A DNA stretch of 64,000 nt, taken from NCBI GenBank assembly GCA_022410635.1, contig JAJVDF010000280.1, positions 106,006 through 170,005 of the forward strand, in the 5' to 3' direction. The notes beneath the pieces were generated by a model. That model saw only the letters and a program-made list of their open reading frames with translations, was not told where the DNA came from and ran no database searches. Origin of the DNA: Tretioscincus oriximinensis (taxonomy: Eukaryota; Chordata; Lepidosauria; Squamata; Gymnophthalmidae). Of this stretch, positions 12,489 through 24,702 are shown piece after piece. The position numbers and the translations under genes were made by a program. Position 1 is the first letter of the stretch, and every line of letters starts with the position of its first letter.

Positions 12489-12496
12489 TCTCTGAA

Positions 12497-12834
12497 AGGG
12501 AAATAGTTTTGCCATTTCCACAGCCACATGGCATCTGCATCAGGCAGCACGCTGTCCAATTGGAGGCCAGTCCTTGGAATATTCTGGTAAAGCAAGGGAG
12601 ATCTCAGCAGATCTCCTGCCATTGTTGCTGGCTTTTTGGCAGCAGTTCTAAATTTCCCCACCGCTGTTCTAACATGAGAAATTTAAACTACAATCAAAAG
12701 ACAAAAGATGCAACAGCAGGAAATCCACTGAGATCTCCTTGGCGGTCCTGAACCTTGGAGCTGCTTCTGACTTTGCTTGTAACCAGAAGCAACCTCCAGG
12801 ATCACATTCCCTGGTTTTACACAAGTGAAAACAT
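12497..12834. other. Intergenic, nothing recognised
   Basis: No repeat or exon supported. 12827-12834 is the left target duplication of the next element. Confidence 0.35.
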
Positions 12835-13210
12835 CAGCGCTGGCCGCTGAGCGCTCCACAGGGGGTTCGCTGACGGCACACATACAGTTAATTTGGCGAT
12901 TCCCACCTTCAGTACTGACTCTTGTTTGGCATGGGAGTCGCCATGTTAGGGGAACCGAGCCCTCCATTCTCCCAACAAGGCGCTATCGGTGCCGCCCATT
13001 CTCCCAGCAGCCAAGGGGAATGAAGGAGGAGCCCTTCCGTTGGTTGCTGGGAGAATAGGCGGCACCGGTAGCACCATATTGGGGGAATGGAGGGTGGAGT
13101 TCCCCTAAGATGGCGACTCCCATGCCAACAGGAGACAGTACTGAAAGTGGGAATTAACTGGATGCAGGGCGTTAGTAAACCCCCTGCAGAGCAGTAAGCA
13201 GCCAGCGCTG
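12835..13210. mobile_element. GC-rich foldback hAT-type element
   Basis: Begins CAGCGCTGGC and ends GCCAGCGCTG. Inverted arms continue inward through 'catgggagtcgccat' / 'atggcgactcccatg' and 'ggtgccgccca' / 'ggcggcacc'. Flanked by GAAAACAT (12827-12834) and GAAAATAT (13211-13218), an 8-bp duplication with one mismatch. 376 bp, far more GC-rich than its surroundings. Short ORFs inside are by-products. Confidence 0.7.
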
Positions 13211-13523
13211 GAAAATATGTGCAAAAACAGGGATAAAAAGAAACAAAAGCAACACTGTCTACACTATCCCAGTAAGCATAGCTCTACCCTTTCTCTGTCC
13301 TGTCAGGTCCCTAAAATGAGGCGAAAGTGGAATGAGGGGAAACAGCAGAATGGATTTAGATCCACTATATTGTTTTTCCAGATTGCTTCTTCTTCCCCAG
13401 TNGGAATGCAGCCTAACTCTACTTTCCAGATAAAATATTCAGTTTGTTTTATATTATGTATAAAGCAGAATTGAAGAGATATGGGAAAGAGTCTCTGTTC
13501 TTCCCACATTTTGTACCATAATA

Positions 13524-14171
13524 CAGGTGAAACCTCGTCATAAAGAACACCAATATAACAAACAAATGTGAAAGTCCTGACAGAACACCATTGAGAACAA
13601 TATAAAAATGCCCCTGTTATAACAAACCTTATTGTAATGAAAGTTTCACTATAACAAACTACTTTTTGTGCCCCAGCATATTCTGCAAGAGCCTCTTATA
13701 AAGAAATGAAGTGCAAGAGGGGCATTCGGTACAGAGTAAGATTTTTAAAGCGACAGCAGAGATTTTCAAACCACCAATGAATGTCATGATTAAATCCTCA
13801 GAAATATGTTTACCCTGGCGAGATGGAAGGGAAAGCAGTTAGCAAGAAAAGGCAGTAATTCATTTTTTCAATAGTTTTGACATTTACAAGTNTCTTAAGA
13901 GTGAAAGAATCTAGGTTGTCCCCAGTGAGTCTCATTCTGGGCTGTATCTTGGAATAGGAGCCTGCCATAGCCTATACTGGCATTTAGATGGCCAAGCTCT
14001 CTCAAGAGATACAGCCCAGAATAAGGCTCAGTAGGAACGGAGGCAATAGTTTCTGGCATTTAAAAGAATAGTTTCTGGCATTAAAAGTGTATTGAAATAA
14101 TTTTTGCAGTGGTTTCAGTATAACACATTTTTCTAGCCCCTTGGAGTTTGTTATAAAAAATGTTTCACCTG
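13524..14171. mobile_element. Tigger/pogo-like element, non-autonomous
   Basis: Starts CAGGTGAAACCTCGTCAT and ends with TTATAAAAAATGTTTCACCTG, terminal inverted repeats in the style of vertebrate pogo/Tigger elements. Flanked by TA on both sides (13522-13523, 14172-14173). No transposase frame survives. A foldback element (13912-14042) has inserted inside it. Confidence 0.7.
13912..14042. repeat. Foldback repeat family B, nested
   Basis: Inverted arms 'ctcattctgggctgtatct' and 'agatacagcccagaataag' around 'gccatagcctatactggca'. The same arms and centre recur at 20140, 24740, 27327, 29495, 29651/29872 and 31147. It lies inside the pogo-like element, so it is younger than that insertion. Confidence 0.6.
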
Positions 14172-14173
14172 TA

Positions 14174-17009
14174 ACTAGAGTAAGTGATCATGTGTTAAAC
14201 TGACTGGAATTTTAGACACAGAAGATGAGTTTCTGCTTTCAGAGCAGCATTCTTTGAAATTGATAAAGAACATATTGTTCCTGATATCTGTCCTCAGTGA
14301 GGTCAGCATTAGTGCTGTGTTGAACATTCACTAGGTTCTGTTTTTTACATATGTGAAATAATCTTTTGAACAGTTGAGAAGTAGAGAAGTTACTGCAAAG
14401 AAGGAAATAACATCTTCTACAAAATTTGCTTCCTTATTTCCCTGTGATAAAAACTGACCTTTTTTTTAACCTTCCTGGAAGACGTTTGTCTTCAGTTTCT
14501 TCCTCAATGGAAGTTACATTTTTCTACTATTTTGTGATGGCCCAATCATAGAATATTTTCCTCTTCTACATACCAATCTTCTTTGAACCATTTGCTCTGA
14601 AAAATTGATTCTTGTTATGTGCATTATGTATTTTTATTCTAATTATCAGAAACACATGAATGAATATTGAAACACAATAATTAATTAATTAATTAATTAA
14701 TAGTTTATTATGATCAAGGAACAGCAATATCATACACGGTATCCATTTAACATATGGTAATAAAATTACTTTAAAATCTTTATTCATAGTCCTTCCTAAT
14801 CTTCACAGGAAATATTTGCCAGTAACGTGATGCAGAGAATAGAATAAAATTTTATTCCATGATCTTCTTAACAGACAACATCAACTAAATTCACATGACC
14901 AAACAACAACCACTGTACAACTGCAAAGTTGTAGTTCCTATGAAATAAACTTTGTTTATTTTTCTATCTCACCATAAACTCATAGGTATCATGGCAGGTG
15001 ATAAGGATCAAAACAAAATATAAAACAGGCATGCTTTTTTTAAGAAAAGAAGCCTAAGTAAAGACAGAGTAAATAGGCCGTGGTTTGCCATTCTAAGAGA
15101 GTCTGGGGACTGAATTGTGAACCTTTCAATTCTGTTTGCTCTGAGCTACCACTGATAGCCTTTATCAATGATAGTAATCTTGCCAACAATTAGATCTTGG
15201 TCACACATTTATTTTGAAACATTTTCAGTATTGAAGATTGCACTTAATCTTTTTTTCTTGATTAAATAAGAAAAAAGGGGGGAGACTAATTTAAAGAACG
15301 TTGTAAAGTAAATGTGTGACCACGGCCTCATTTGAGGGGAGTTTTGCAATAACTACTCATGCAGCAGTATGAGAATATCAAACTATACTATCAGAATCTT
15401 TAAATGCATCTCCATCTCTAGATTTTAGGAGTCTGATGTGTTCATNGTGAATTTTAACAGAGTTATGATGTATTTGGATATTTGTTCTGTTTTCTCTTCC
15501 TTTTTCTTAAGGCATGGTACACATCTGTTCTTAGACTGTTCTGAAGTCTACCATACCATAATTTTAAAAATCCACCATAAAGTTTACCATCTTATTAAGC
15601 AGAAGATTAATAATCTCATTTGCATATTGAGAGTTCTGGATTCAGTAACCTCTTACCACATCCTTATAAAATGGCAGTAATGAGCTACTTTTATGTCGTT
15701 GCCAAGAAACTATATTAATGTGTTCATATGGTGCACAAGAGCTTAGCATGACAAGAGAATATCCTTGCTTTTTGCTATGATCTCTTAGTCCAGGACAATT
15801 CCCTTTCTTATACATGCAGCAAGGCAACTCCTTCTCTTCCTCATATATTGGACTACAAATCTCATGAAGCTCTTTCTCTTCTGTCATTGGCTGCTGCCTT
15901 CGCCCTTGTTTAAGGACAGGTGAATACAAAGNGAAGAAAAGCCTCAGTTTAAAATGTTCTAAAGTTTAAGGGTGCTGGGGGGGGGGGGGCGATTACATGA
16001 AAAACACTGTATTTTTCTGCTTAAATTAAGCAAAAGAAACAGCTTTTGCATGTTCTATCTTGCTGAAGGCAGGACTGAAACACTCAAAGTTATGTCTGCA
16101 TGTCTTAGCCATGATGAGAAGATAACCCCTCACACAGAATCAGCATAAAAATACTAGGAGAAAAAGGTAATATTGTACCATCTTAATACCACCACTGCTG
16201 GATCTCCACAATTACATTAGGCAAATCTCCCATAATCACTGTGTGCCTTGCCCATCTCTAAGGACAAATTTTGAACTCCAGGGGTGTCCTGTAAACCTGG
16301 TGCTTGCCCAGGATATACNCTTGTAAATTGTATAGATGCAGCTGAAAGACTCTGGTTTTGTATGAGAAACAGAATTCCCAGATTCAAGAAAACGTTCTAA
16401 TGCATACCAGTCTTGGTAAAATGTTTCAGTCTTGGTAAAAGCTTTCACTTGAATAATCAGGAACCTTCCCATTTGTTATTTTGAAAAATTCTTACCTCAC
16501 AGATCTTTGGTATTTCACAACTGCAGCTCTTCCAGGAACAAAACTGCTCTACGAATAGAGTTGGAGGATGGTACAANTACATTAGTAAGGGTTAGTCATT
16601 TCTTCAAAAAGCATCCTGCAAGCCAGCAAAAATAATAATAATATGAGAAGTATTCGTATTCTGACATTTAAAAAATATCTGGATTAGGGTGAAGTTTCTA
16701 GCAGAAATTGGTCATTCTTTAATTTTCAAAAAGAAGTNGAGAGAAGTGGTTGCGAAAGGCAGCCACACTAGATCATCCAACTTCTCCATACACAGTGCTG
16801 ACTCTAGTCTTCCTAGAATATGAACCAAATCACTGTGATTCATGTGTACCTCACTTACGTATGTACATGCACAACAAATACAATCTCAAACGGCCCCCAA
16901 AGCTGAAACTAAACAAACTCGACCCCAAAAGAAGAATCAAACCCAGATATAACTAAACAAATGTAACAACATGTATTTAAAATCTCTGCAAATACATAAA
17001 AATATCTAA
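14174..17009. other. Intergenic, nothing firm
   Basis: No exon or clear repeat. A (TTAA)n microsatellite lies at about 14680-14701 and a G run at about 15978-15989. Confidence 0.35.
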
Positions 17010-17945
17010 ATGTCCAGAAAACTGGAATCTAGAGCTTTTAAGGCAGGATTAGACAAATTCATAGAAACCAAAAGTATAAATAGATACTGTGGCGACCCCT
17101 ACCTGAGGGCCCTACTATTTGATGACCTTCACAGTCATGGGTGCCACAATATCCACCCTGTTGCCCAAGCCAGCACCCACGACTGCTTGGAGCAACAGTA
17201 CTATCCTAAGGCCTACACAAGGCCTCCGAGTTTACCTCACGGTTGGGGCTTTATTCACAGCCCCCACCAGTAGTGTGCTTATATTTTGTTGTTACAGACA
17301 TAAAAGAAAGAAAGAAAGAGATGTTTGAAATGAAACAANTAACAAGTTTATTATTTACAAATAAGGAAAAGAGAGAAGATTATAATAATAAGGCTTCGGC
17401 TTTTATAAAGTAAGCCTAACTCAAGCACACACACCAAGCAAGAGCAACATTAGTTTCNAGATACTTAAAGAGACAGGCCCTGTGTCACTTCATTTGTTTC
17501 AGCCCCAAGTCAAGCCTCATCTTTGACTCCTTCAGGCCACCATACACTTCCACCCCCTCCCTCTGAGGCAGATCAGAAGNGGACCCCTCTGTCCACTTGC
17601 TACACCACAAGTCCCTGACAGAAAGGCCTCTAGCCCTGGTCAGCTTCCCTTTTAACCACTCACCAGCTGGCTACTCGAGACCCCATTGGCTGGCTCCTCC
17701 AGCCATGCCCCCTCCCAAACAGGGAACCAGGAAGCCACGCCCCTACCCAGACCTGCTCTTCCCCCCTCCCTCTGATGGAGCAACAGACAGTATTCCTGAA
17801 ATTCTATTTGCAAAGCGTCGAGAACAGGTGAGGGTCTTGCTGCCTTCTGCTTGAGACGGTCCAGGTTCAATTGGTGGGCCACTGTGTAAGACAGAGTGCT
17901 GGAACTAGATGGGCTCTGGCCCATTCAGCAAGGCTCCTCTTATGT
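17010..17945 (+). repeat. CR1-type LINE fragment, interrupted
   Basis: 17010-17089 ('ggcaggattagacaaattca') and 17765-17945 ('atggagcaacagacag' to 'ggctcctcttatgttc') are adjacent parts of the same LINE 3' end, as the uninterrupted copy at 31680-31920 shows. About 675 bp of foreign sequence separates them. Confidence 0.65.
17090..17764. mobile_element. Unclassified insertion within CR1, possible solo LTR
   Basis: Sequence with no counterpart in the intact LINE copy, starting TGGCGACCCC and ending in a pyrimidine-rich stretch. It contains (AAAG)n near 17300 and 'caagtttattatttac'. The size and isolated position would fit a solo LTR, but I see neither convincing TG..CA ends nor a clear target duplication. 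The class is a guess. Confidence 0.3.
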
Positions 17946-19409
17946 TCAATGTGAACTAAAATGCTTGCAGAGGAGTCCACAGAGTGTAGCAGGACTAAAA
18001 TAATGCATCAGGAAGGCCAGACACATTTTGACTTGACGTCCTCTAGGTCTTTCCTAGTGGCCCAAAAGTTCTGATAGGCAAAATTCTGATGACAGTCCAA
18101 AATCTGGATCCACTCACTGATGCAACACCAGAGGTCAAGCCTTTCATGGATGAAAGTTGCTTTTTTAATGTACTTTTCATGTCATTTTTAATTAATATAT
18201 ATTTACTTCTATTGTTGCATGAGAAACTAGTAGAAAAGTGTGGTTTAATAGACTGTGAAGGGGGAGCAAAGAGCGTGAAGAAAATACAGAGGCAGTAGAG
18301 GCAGTGGAGAGGTGCTGGAAGGAGTGCACCCCTCCCTCCCACCCTCCCTGGACATCTCCCTCTCCCCATTTACCTTATTTGATCCAGACACACACCTCAA
18401 TGCCATTGCTAAAGAGTGCATGTCAACTAGCCAGGATGACTTTCCCAAAAGCAGCTTGCCATGTGTCCCCATTCTGCCATGGAGCATGCCGCTGTTNTCA
18501 CTGCCCTGGGTGTCCCTACTGCACCACTGCCACCTAGGCTAAACATAGCAGCTGATGCACCAGACTACTGAGCTCCATGCTACATGGCACCTGCTGTTGC
18601 TGCCACTTCCATTGGAGCACTGTGCCTCACCTCACCCAGTCTCATTGGCAAACATGTACTGGACTGGCAGCCCAGCTGGATCAATGAGATTATTAATAAG
18701 TGAGGGCCTTCACTACTTGGCATCACCTCTTTTATTATATAGAGAAATAGTGAATGAAGCAGCTAATGTCTGTGGAGACAGCATTACAACTTATAAGCAA
18801 GATGAACACTTATTTCACTTCTCTTTGAGTTCAAAGCGGGCAGAGCCAACTAGCATCAGATTAGTTCATGTGATGACATTATTGATGGCATAATTGTGGA
18901 TAAGCCAATGGAGATAATAAAACTGGTCTACTAAAGTACCAAGACCAGCTAATAGTGTCTTGAAAGCAGAATGCTGTTGAGATGCTGCAAATGTTAGCAG
19001 TAGTGGGAAATCAGAAAAGCCACTGACACGGAATGATGGCACTAAAATCTCGATCAGCAAACATTTAGCCTTAGTGAAGTGATGCCTCACTGGATGCCGC
19101 TGCATTTTTAAATCACTGTCCATTCCAAGAACTGCCAGCTATGACACCTCAGGTGCCAAATGGCGATTAATTGGGCGATTGAGCTTTTTCCAGTGCTAAT
19201 ATTTGCTCAAAAAAACAGCTTCACAAATATCAGCTGGGTGGTGATGGTGTCACAGCTGATCAGAAAACAAAGGGGATTCCACTTTTTGATTGATATCTCC
19301 CTGCCTAACATTTGCAGGAAGAGCTGCAAAGGGAAGATTTGGGGTTCTGTCTTGAGTACATGGAGGGAGAAAGACAAAGCTGCTGACAAATCATTTACAT
19401 CAGCTGTGG
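17946..19409. other. Intergenic, nothing recognised
   Basis: Moderately GC-rich patches (18300-18700) give overlapping ORFs on both strands with no family resemblance. No exon supported. Confidence 0.3.
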
Positions 19410-19640
19410 CAAACCCTCTTCATCCATACACACCTATTGGGAACTCTCACGGCTGGCAGTTTCTATCTCTCCCTTTCCACTGCCCCAGAAATAGATTCTC
19501 CACCCAAAAATAATCTCCTTCCCTGGCTACAATGGGGCTGGAAAGTCAAATTTGGAGAGAAGGAAAAGAAANAGGATTCACTCTGAACTGCGTCTCCTTT
19601 CCTCCCAAATTAGACTAAAAGGGGCAGAGGGAATGAGACC
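19410..19640 (+). repeat. Unclassified repeat, pair with 34120-34300
   Basis: Aligns with 34120-34300: 'aaaaataatctccttccctgg' region against 'aaaataatctactttcctgg', then 'ttcctcccaaattagact' against 'ttcctcccaaactagact'. The two ends of each copy are themselves partly inverted ('aatttggagagaagg' against 'cctttcctcccaaatt'), which suggests a small foldback transposon. Confidence 0.5.
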
Positions 19641-19649
19641 AACACTAGT

Positions 19650-19837
19650 TTAGTTGCCTCCAGGATGGAGCAACAGGCAGGATTCCTGAANTACCATTTG
19701 CAGGGCTTGGAGAAAAGATGAAGATTTTACCTTCTTCTGTTCCAGACTACCCAGGTGCAATTGGTGGGCCACTGGGTGAGATGGAGTGGTCAACTAGAGG
19801 GGCCCCAGTCCAATTCAGCAGGGCTCCTCTTAGGTTN
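19650..19837 (+). repeat. CR1-type LINE 3' fragment
   Basis: 'aggatggagcaacaggcag' through 'gggctcctcttaggtt' matches the 3' ends at 17770-17945 and 31745-31925. Confidence 0.65.
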
Positions 19838-20139
19838 TTTTACGTGTGTCATGAGCTGTATATTTAGCAGCTTTTGATTTGTAATTTGTCAGTTTTATAA
19901 TGAAAGTTTGGATATTTTTGAATGCTGATTGGGCAATGTAAATTTTACTGTGTGGGACTGAGTAACTACTATGATATTTTAGATTTATTTTCATTGTTTT
20001 GCATTGGCTNTACATTTGTTTATACTTATACTTAACCTTTGTTGATTTCCTGGGTAGTATTGCGGTTGTGCCACTGAGGAATGAAAATATTGAAACGTAT
20101 CTGGCTGCTTACAGTCTCCATAGAAGGATTTTTGGACCC

Positions 20140-20293
20140 ACAGGCCCTGTCCCCACTGAGCCTTATTCTGGGTTATAACTCAGTACACAGCTTGGTCATC
20201 CACATGCCAGTATACAGCCTACACTAGCATGTAGATGGCAGGCTGCTATTCTGAGATATAGGCAAGCCTAAGGTTCAGTGGGGACAGGACCAC
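20140..20293. repeat. Foldback repeat family B
   Basis: Opens 'ccctgtccccactgagcc' and closes 'ggttcagtggggacagg', with the centre 'gcctacactagcatgtag'. A good full-length copy of about 150 bp. No clear target duplication. Confidence 0.6.
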
Positions 20294-21217
20294 AATGTGT
20301 GGAGATTACATTTGGCATGGACATCCTTTTACTGTTCTATATATGACTGTTTATTTCTATCAGAGCTATTTTTTTACTCTATTGTACATTGATTGTATTA
20401 TATTTTATACATTTGTTATTGTATATTATATTCTCTTTCCATTTATATTTGGTTTCTGGAGTGTTTGTTTTGCTTTGTCTAGTAATCTCCTAATTTGAGG
20501 ATTTTGGGGTGTTGATATTAATTCCACTCTTTTTTGTTAGAGCTTGGGAGGAAAGGAGGGAGGGAGAGAGGGAAATGACAATGGAAAGATAACTGCTAAA
20601 CAGTTTCAGAAGCAAAACTGTCCTTCCTACTATAGACTTGTGTATTATGAAATTGCTTCACAGCCACAATGACGTGAAGCAGCCAGTCTGTCTTGCAACT
20701 TGCATAAAAATTCCAGCTGAGTCTTGCAAATAATATCCTGCTGAGCTGAAGCACACTTCCAACTTAACCCACATTTGCAAAAAAACTGTCTTGTTGGTGA
20801 ACACGACATTTCAAGGTTGATTGAAAGGCTGGATTGCAGCCATTGTCACAGAAGACAAGAAAATAAAAGTAAAATTGCATTTGTCAGAAAAAATTACAGT
20901 TTATAGTAGGTAACATATTTGACTGTGGAAATTCATTACAAAAATACTCTGATTATCCTAGTAGCTGCTAGATGCAATAACCAAGCTTAAATTTAAAGTG
21001 TCTGGGCCACAGACGGTAGGGGACAATATCCATTTTGTCTTTATGGCAAATCATCTCCGCTCTTACTAAACCTCAATGTGGTAAGCATTTGCCAATAGTA
21101 TATTCTATTTTCTATCTGATGCAATTATTCAGTACATGTACATATTCTATCACTGCAGGCATCAACAATTTTAATGTACTTTTACAAAATTCACATTTGC
21201 CACATAAGAAGAAAAAG
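20294..21217. other. Intergenic, nothing recognised
   Basis: AT-rich, no exon or repeat supported. Confidence 0.35.
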
Positions 21218-21900
21218 TTACTTATTTTTATTTATTTATTCTTGTACCCTGCACTATTCCCAAAGATCTCAGAGCGGCCAACAATAAAAACAACAGTACA
21301 AAATTGGTGTATGAAAACAGTATCTGAAGGTGGNAAGGAAAGAGCATTTCTTCAACCAAAGGCCAGGTTAAAGAGGTTCATCTTCAAAGATCTTCTAACA
21401 GAATATAGTGATTGTGAATGATGAACATCAAAGGGGAGACTACTCCATAATTTGGGGGTAAGCACTGAAAAGGCCCTGTCCTGGGTTCCCATTCCGTTTG
21501 GGGTTGAGAGAGGTAGTACAACCAGGGGGGGGCATGCAGATCTTAAAGCAGGTTTGATATGGGAGAAGGGGTTCCTTTAGGTATTTGGGGACCAAGTTAT
21601 TTAAGGACTTACAAGTTGAAGATAACATCTTGAATTGGGCTCAGTAGCAGATTAGCAGCCAGTGGAACACTTTCAAGAGTGGGGTGATAGGCATCCGGCC
21701 AGTCATTTTGGGCAGCAGTCTATCTGCTGTATTCAGCACCAACTGCAGCTTAAAAACCATTTTCAAGGACAGCCTCATATAGAGTGCATTACAATGGTCC
21801 AATCTGGATGTTATGAGAGCATGGATTACTGTGGCTAGATCATCCCTGTTCAGAAGTGGCCATAACTGGCAACCAGATGTATAACATCATCAACATGTAA
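21218..21900 (-). repeat. L2-type LINE 3' region
   Basis: 'tatttatttattcttgtac' at the left is a LINE tail in reverse. It is followed by blocks shared with 23295-23640 ('catttcttcaaccaaaggcc', 'ttcaaagatctt') and by 'gcattacaatggtccaatct', typical of the L2-like LINE 3' sequence common in lizards. No intact frame. Confidence 0.55.
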
Positions 21901-22071
21901 TGAATTAACCAACCAGAGTTGAGGGAAGAAGGAGTACAGCCACACATCCCCTGCTCCAAATGAAGTCACTTTTTATCCTATCGCCAAAGCCCACAATCTT
22001 TTTCCAGAGTGGGACTTTCCTCTCTGAGGACACTTCTTTCTGCAGAGTCAGTATGGAACAACTTGACACAC

Positions 22072-22500
22072 TAGGCTGACCAGATGACCCCTTTTGGGGG
22101 GAGGAAACCTGGTTTGGGGGTGTTTATCCCGCCCTCCCGGGAGGGAGCAATTTTACCAATTTTTGCTGAGAAAAAAAAGNTTTTTGGTTTTTTTAAATAT
22201 TTTCTTTTTAATTCACTGCACCACCACTAGGCGGTTCTGGCAACTGGGGACATATTCTGAAGGCACCCTTCCCACAGTAAAAAATAAAAAAATGAAAATT
22301 TCTCACACAATTTGAAAAATGCTCACTCTCTTTGAAAATTCTCACACACATCAAAAATTCTCGAGTGCTTCACGAGTTTCTTGGGCAGGGATTTTGGAGA
22401 GGTATGCATATTGGTGGGTGATTTGCATATTCATGGATATGCAAATTAGCATGAATATTAATTACTCCAGATTGGGCCTCAGAAAATCTGGTCAGTCTAC
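22072..22500 (+). mobile_element. Long hAT element related to the hairpins
   Basis: Begins TAGGCTGACCAGATGACC and ends 'ctggtcagtcta(c)', flanked by perfect 8-bp duplications TGACACAC (22064-22071 and 22501-22508). 429 bp, not palindromic, no transposase. The interior matches 12084-12488 in the opposite orientation. Its first ~80 nt resemble a hairpin arm, so the hairpin MITEs could be internally rearranged derivatives. Confidence 0.75.
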
Positions 22501-22739
22501 TGACACACCCCAGTCCCAACTCTAATGCTCCATACTGCATTCCCCTAGGTCCAAATCCAATTTGTGACTTAGAGCATCACCATTGCCTAAATCTGGAGAG
22601 AAACTGAGGACTGAACTGCAGCCTTCAGTTTATTTTATTACCAAACTACAACTATTCCCATTAATTCTGACTATTTGGGCCCTTCACACGTCTTTCCTTT
22701 CAGTTTTCCCTCCAACATATCAGCACAATTGGAATCAGC

Positions 22740-23165
22740 CATCAACAAAAGGTGTCAAAAACTATGGATGCATCCACACATGGTTTTCTCAAGTTATAAA
22801 GTATGATTATAGGGGATTTGCTTCACACAACTGCGGAGATACAGCAGCTAAAAAGGTCTGTCGTTATTTTCTTGCTAGTACTTTTATGCAGCTTTCTCAG
22901 CACGATGTCCCATTTTTGCACCATGTGGACATGGCCTGCAGTTTCTAAAAGCTACTGATGGCAGCCCTACCCTTCAGCAAGAGCTTACGTGAGAACGACG
23001 CCCAGTGTTTATTTTCCAGTCAAATTGGAAAAAGCAACAATGAAACTTAAAAATCACACTTGCAGGCTTCGGCGAGTTTAAACGTGAAGTTTTTCCTTCC
23101 GTTCACCCATTCAGTAGCAGAGAAAACCAACAACCGATGACAGCCAACTGCAGGGTAGGATTTAC
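22740..23165 (+). repeat. Unclassified repeat, pair with 8600-9010
   Basis: Collinear blocks shared with 8600-9010 as described there. Non-coding. Confidence 0.5.
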
Positions 23166-23294
23166 CACAAGGTTTCTGGAAAATGTAGGCAGATTCATTT
23201 CTGGTTCTGGATGGCCAGCAAAGATGGTATGAGTCCTTGCTATATAAGGAAATAGTACTACAAAAGGAAGCAATCTGGATGTACTCTATATATT

Positions 23295-23640
23295 TTGTTT
23301 GTTTATTTATTTATACTTATACTGCACCCTATACTTGAAAGTCTCAGTGGCCAGCAATAAAAGCAAAAATACAAAATTGCCATATTAAAACAATATCTGT
23401 GAATGGGAAAGAAAATGGCATTTCTTCAACCAAAGGCCAGATTAAAGATCTTCAAAGATCTAAAAAAAAAATTGAGGGGGACGCTATTCCACAGTCTGGG
23501 GGCAACCACCAAGAAGGTGATTAATGAACCCCAAGAAAGAGGCCATTCCAGAGCCTAGGGGGCACAGCAAAAAATATTGTCCTGCATGTCCTTACTCCTT
23601 GGAGGAACTGAAAGAAGATCATTTTATTGAGGTCTAAATG
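23295..23640 (-). repeat. L2-type LINE 3' fragment
   Basis: 'tatttatttatacttatac' tail in reverse, followed by 'catttcttcaaccaaaggcc' and 'attccacagtctgggggc' blocks shared with 21218-21500. Confidence 0.55.
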
Positions 23641-24702
23641 CATGCACAGGTTAAATGCAACAAGACATTCCCTCAGACAACCAGGTTAGGAGGAACAGAT
23701 TCATGACATTATTGTTTGTGCAATTTAGTCACCATCCAAAGGTAACCCAAAGAAAATGGGATGAGGCAAAGCGGGGGGGAGGGGAGGAATAGGCTCAATT
23801 CTGGGCTCCATTACTGGGAGCAGGAGGTTTTTGGGTGTCTCCCAGTAATGGAGGCCACAGCCTCGGGCCTATTCCAGGAGAGGGGGGAAGGCAGGGGCAG
23901 GTGAAGAGGTTTATGCGCCTGCCATGATGATCCCCGCCACCTGTCCCTGCCTCCCTCCCCTCCACCCTGGTGCTGCCATTTTGGGTGGTGACAGTCACAA
24001 TACTGTCCCCTGCTGTAGCCCTTCCAGGCTCCAGCAGGGAGTTGAGGTCCCTGCCTGGAATTGGGTGAGGCTGCACCTAATGGTGCAGACTTCGTGCAAC
24101 ACCACTTTTGCTATCACCTTTCTGCCATGAATGCACTGACAGACCAGTGGACCATTTGCGAAATGACATCACGGTATGCCAGCTCGTTTGGGTTTTACAG
24201 TATAGGATTTATTTTTAACTGTATCCCAAGTTCCCACTTTTATCATTCACAAATCTCTCACTCCTTCAAAATATAAAATCTAAGCAACCGATAATATATT
24301 TGTGCCAATTTTTCTTAGTCCATTCTTCCTTTTCATCCCTTTGCTCCTGCAACCCTCTCCTTTTCTTCCCTTCCTATCCATGTATCCTGGAGATTACTAA
24401 ATCCAAAGAAGACATTCCTGTCTGCCCCATGTCCTGTTAGACACTATTATTTTTATGGTAACCCTAGGTGTGAGATATGGTTAACAAACAGGTGTTTGTC
24501 TGGGGAGAAGCTAAGGCGGACATGTCAAGGGGAAAAAAAAGAATCAACCAACTTTCACTGTTGACGTTCGAAATTCTCTTTCATTTCATTCCTGGGATCT
24601 GTTCTGAGATCCCACATATGATTTCATACGAGAGTAAACATTTGAATGGTTTCAGCAGGGGAATATCCAGGGAAGGAAAAGTGTTTACANTTACCTCCAT
24701 CT
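23641..24702. other. Intergenic, nothing firm
   Basis: Includes a GC-rich patch at 23770-24070 with ORFs on both strands. No splice-flanked exon or protein family recognised. Confidence 0.35.
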
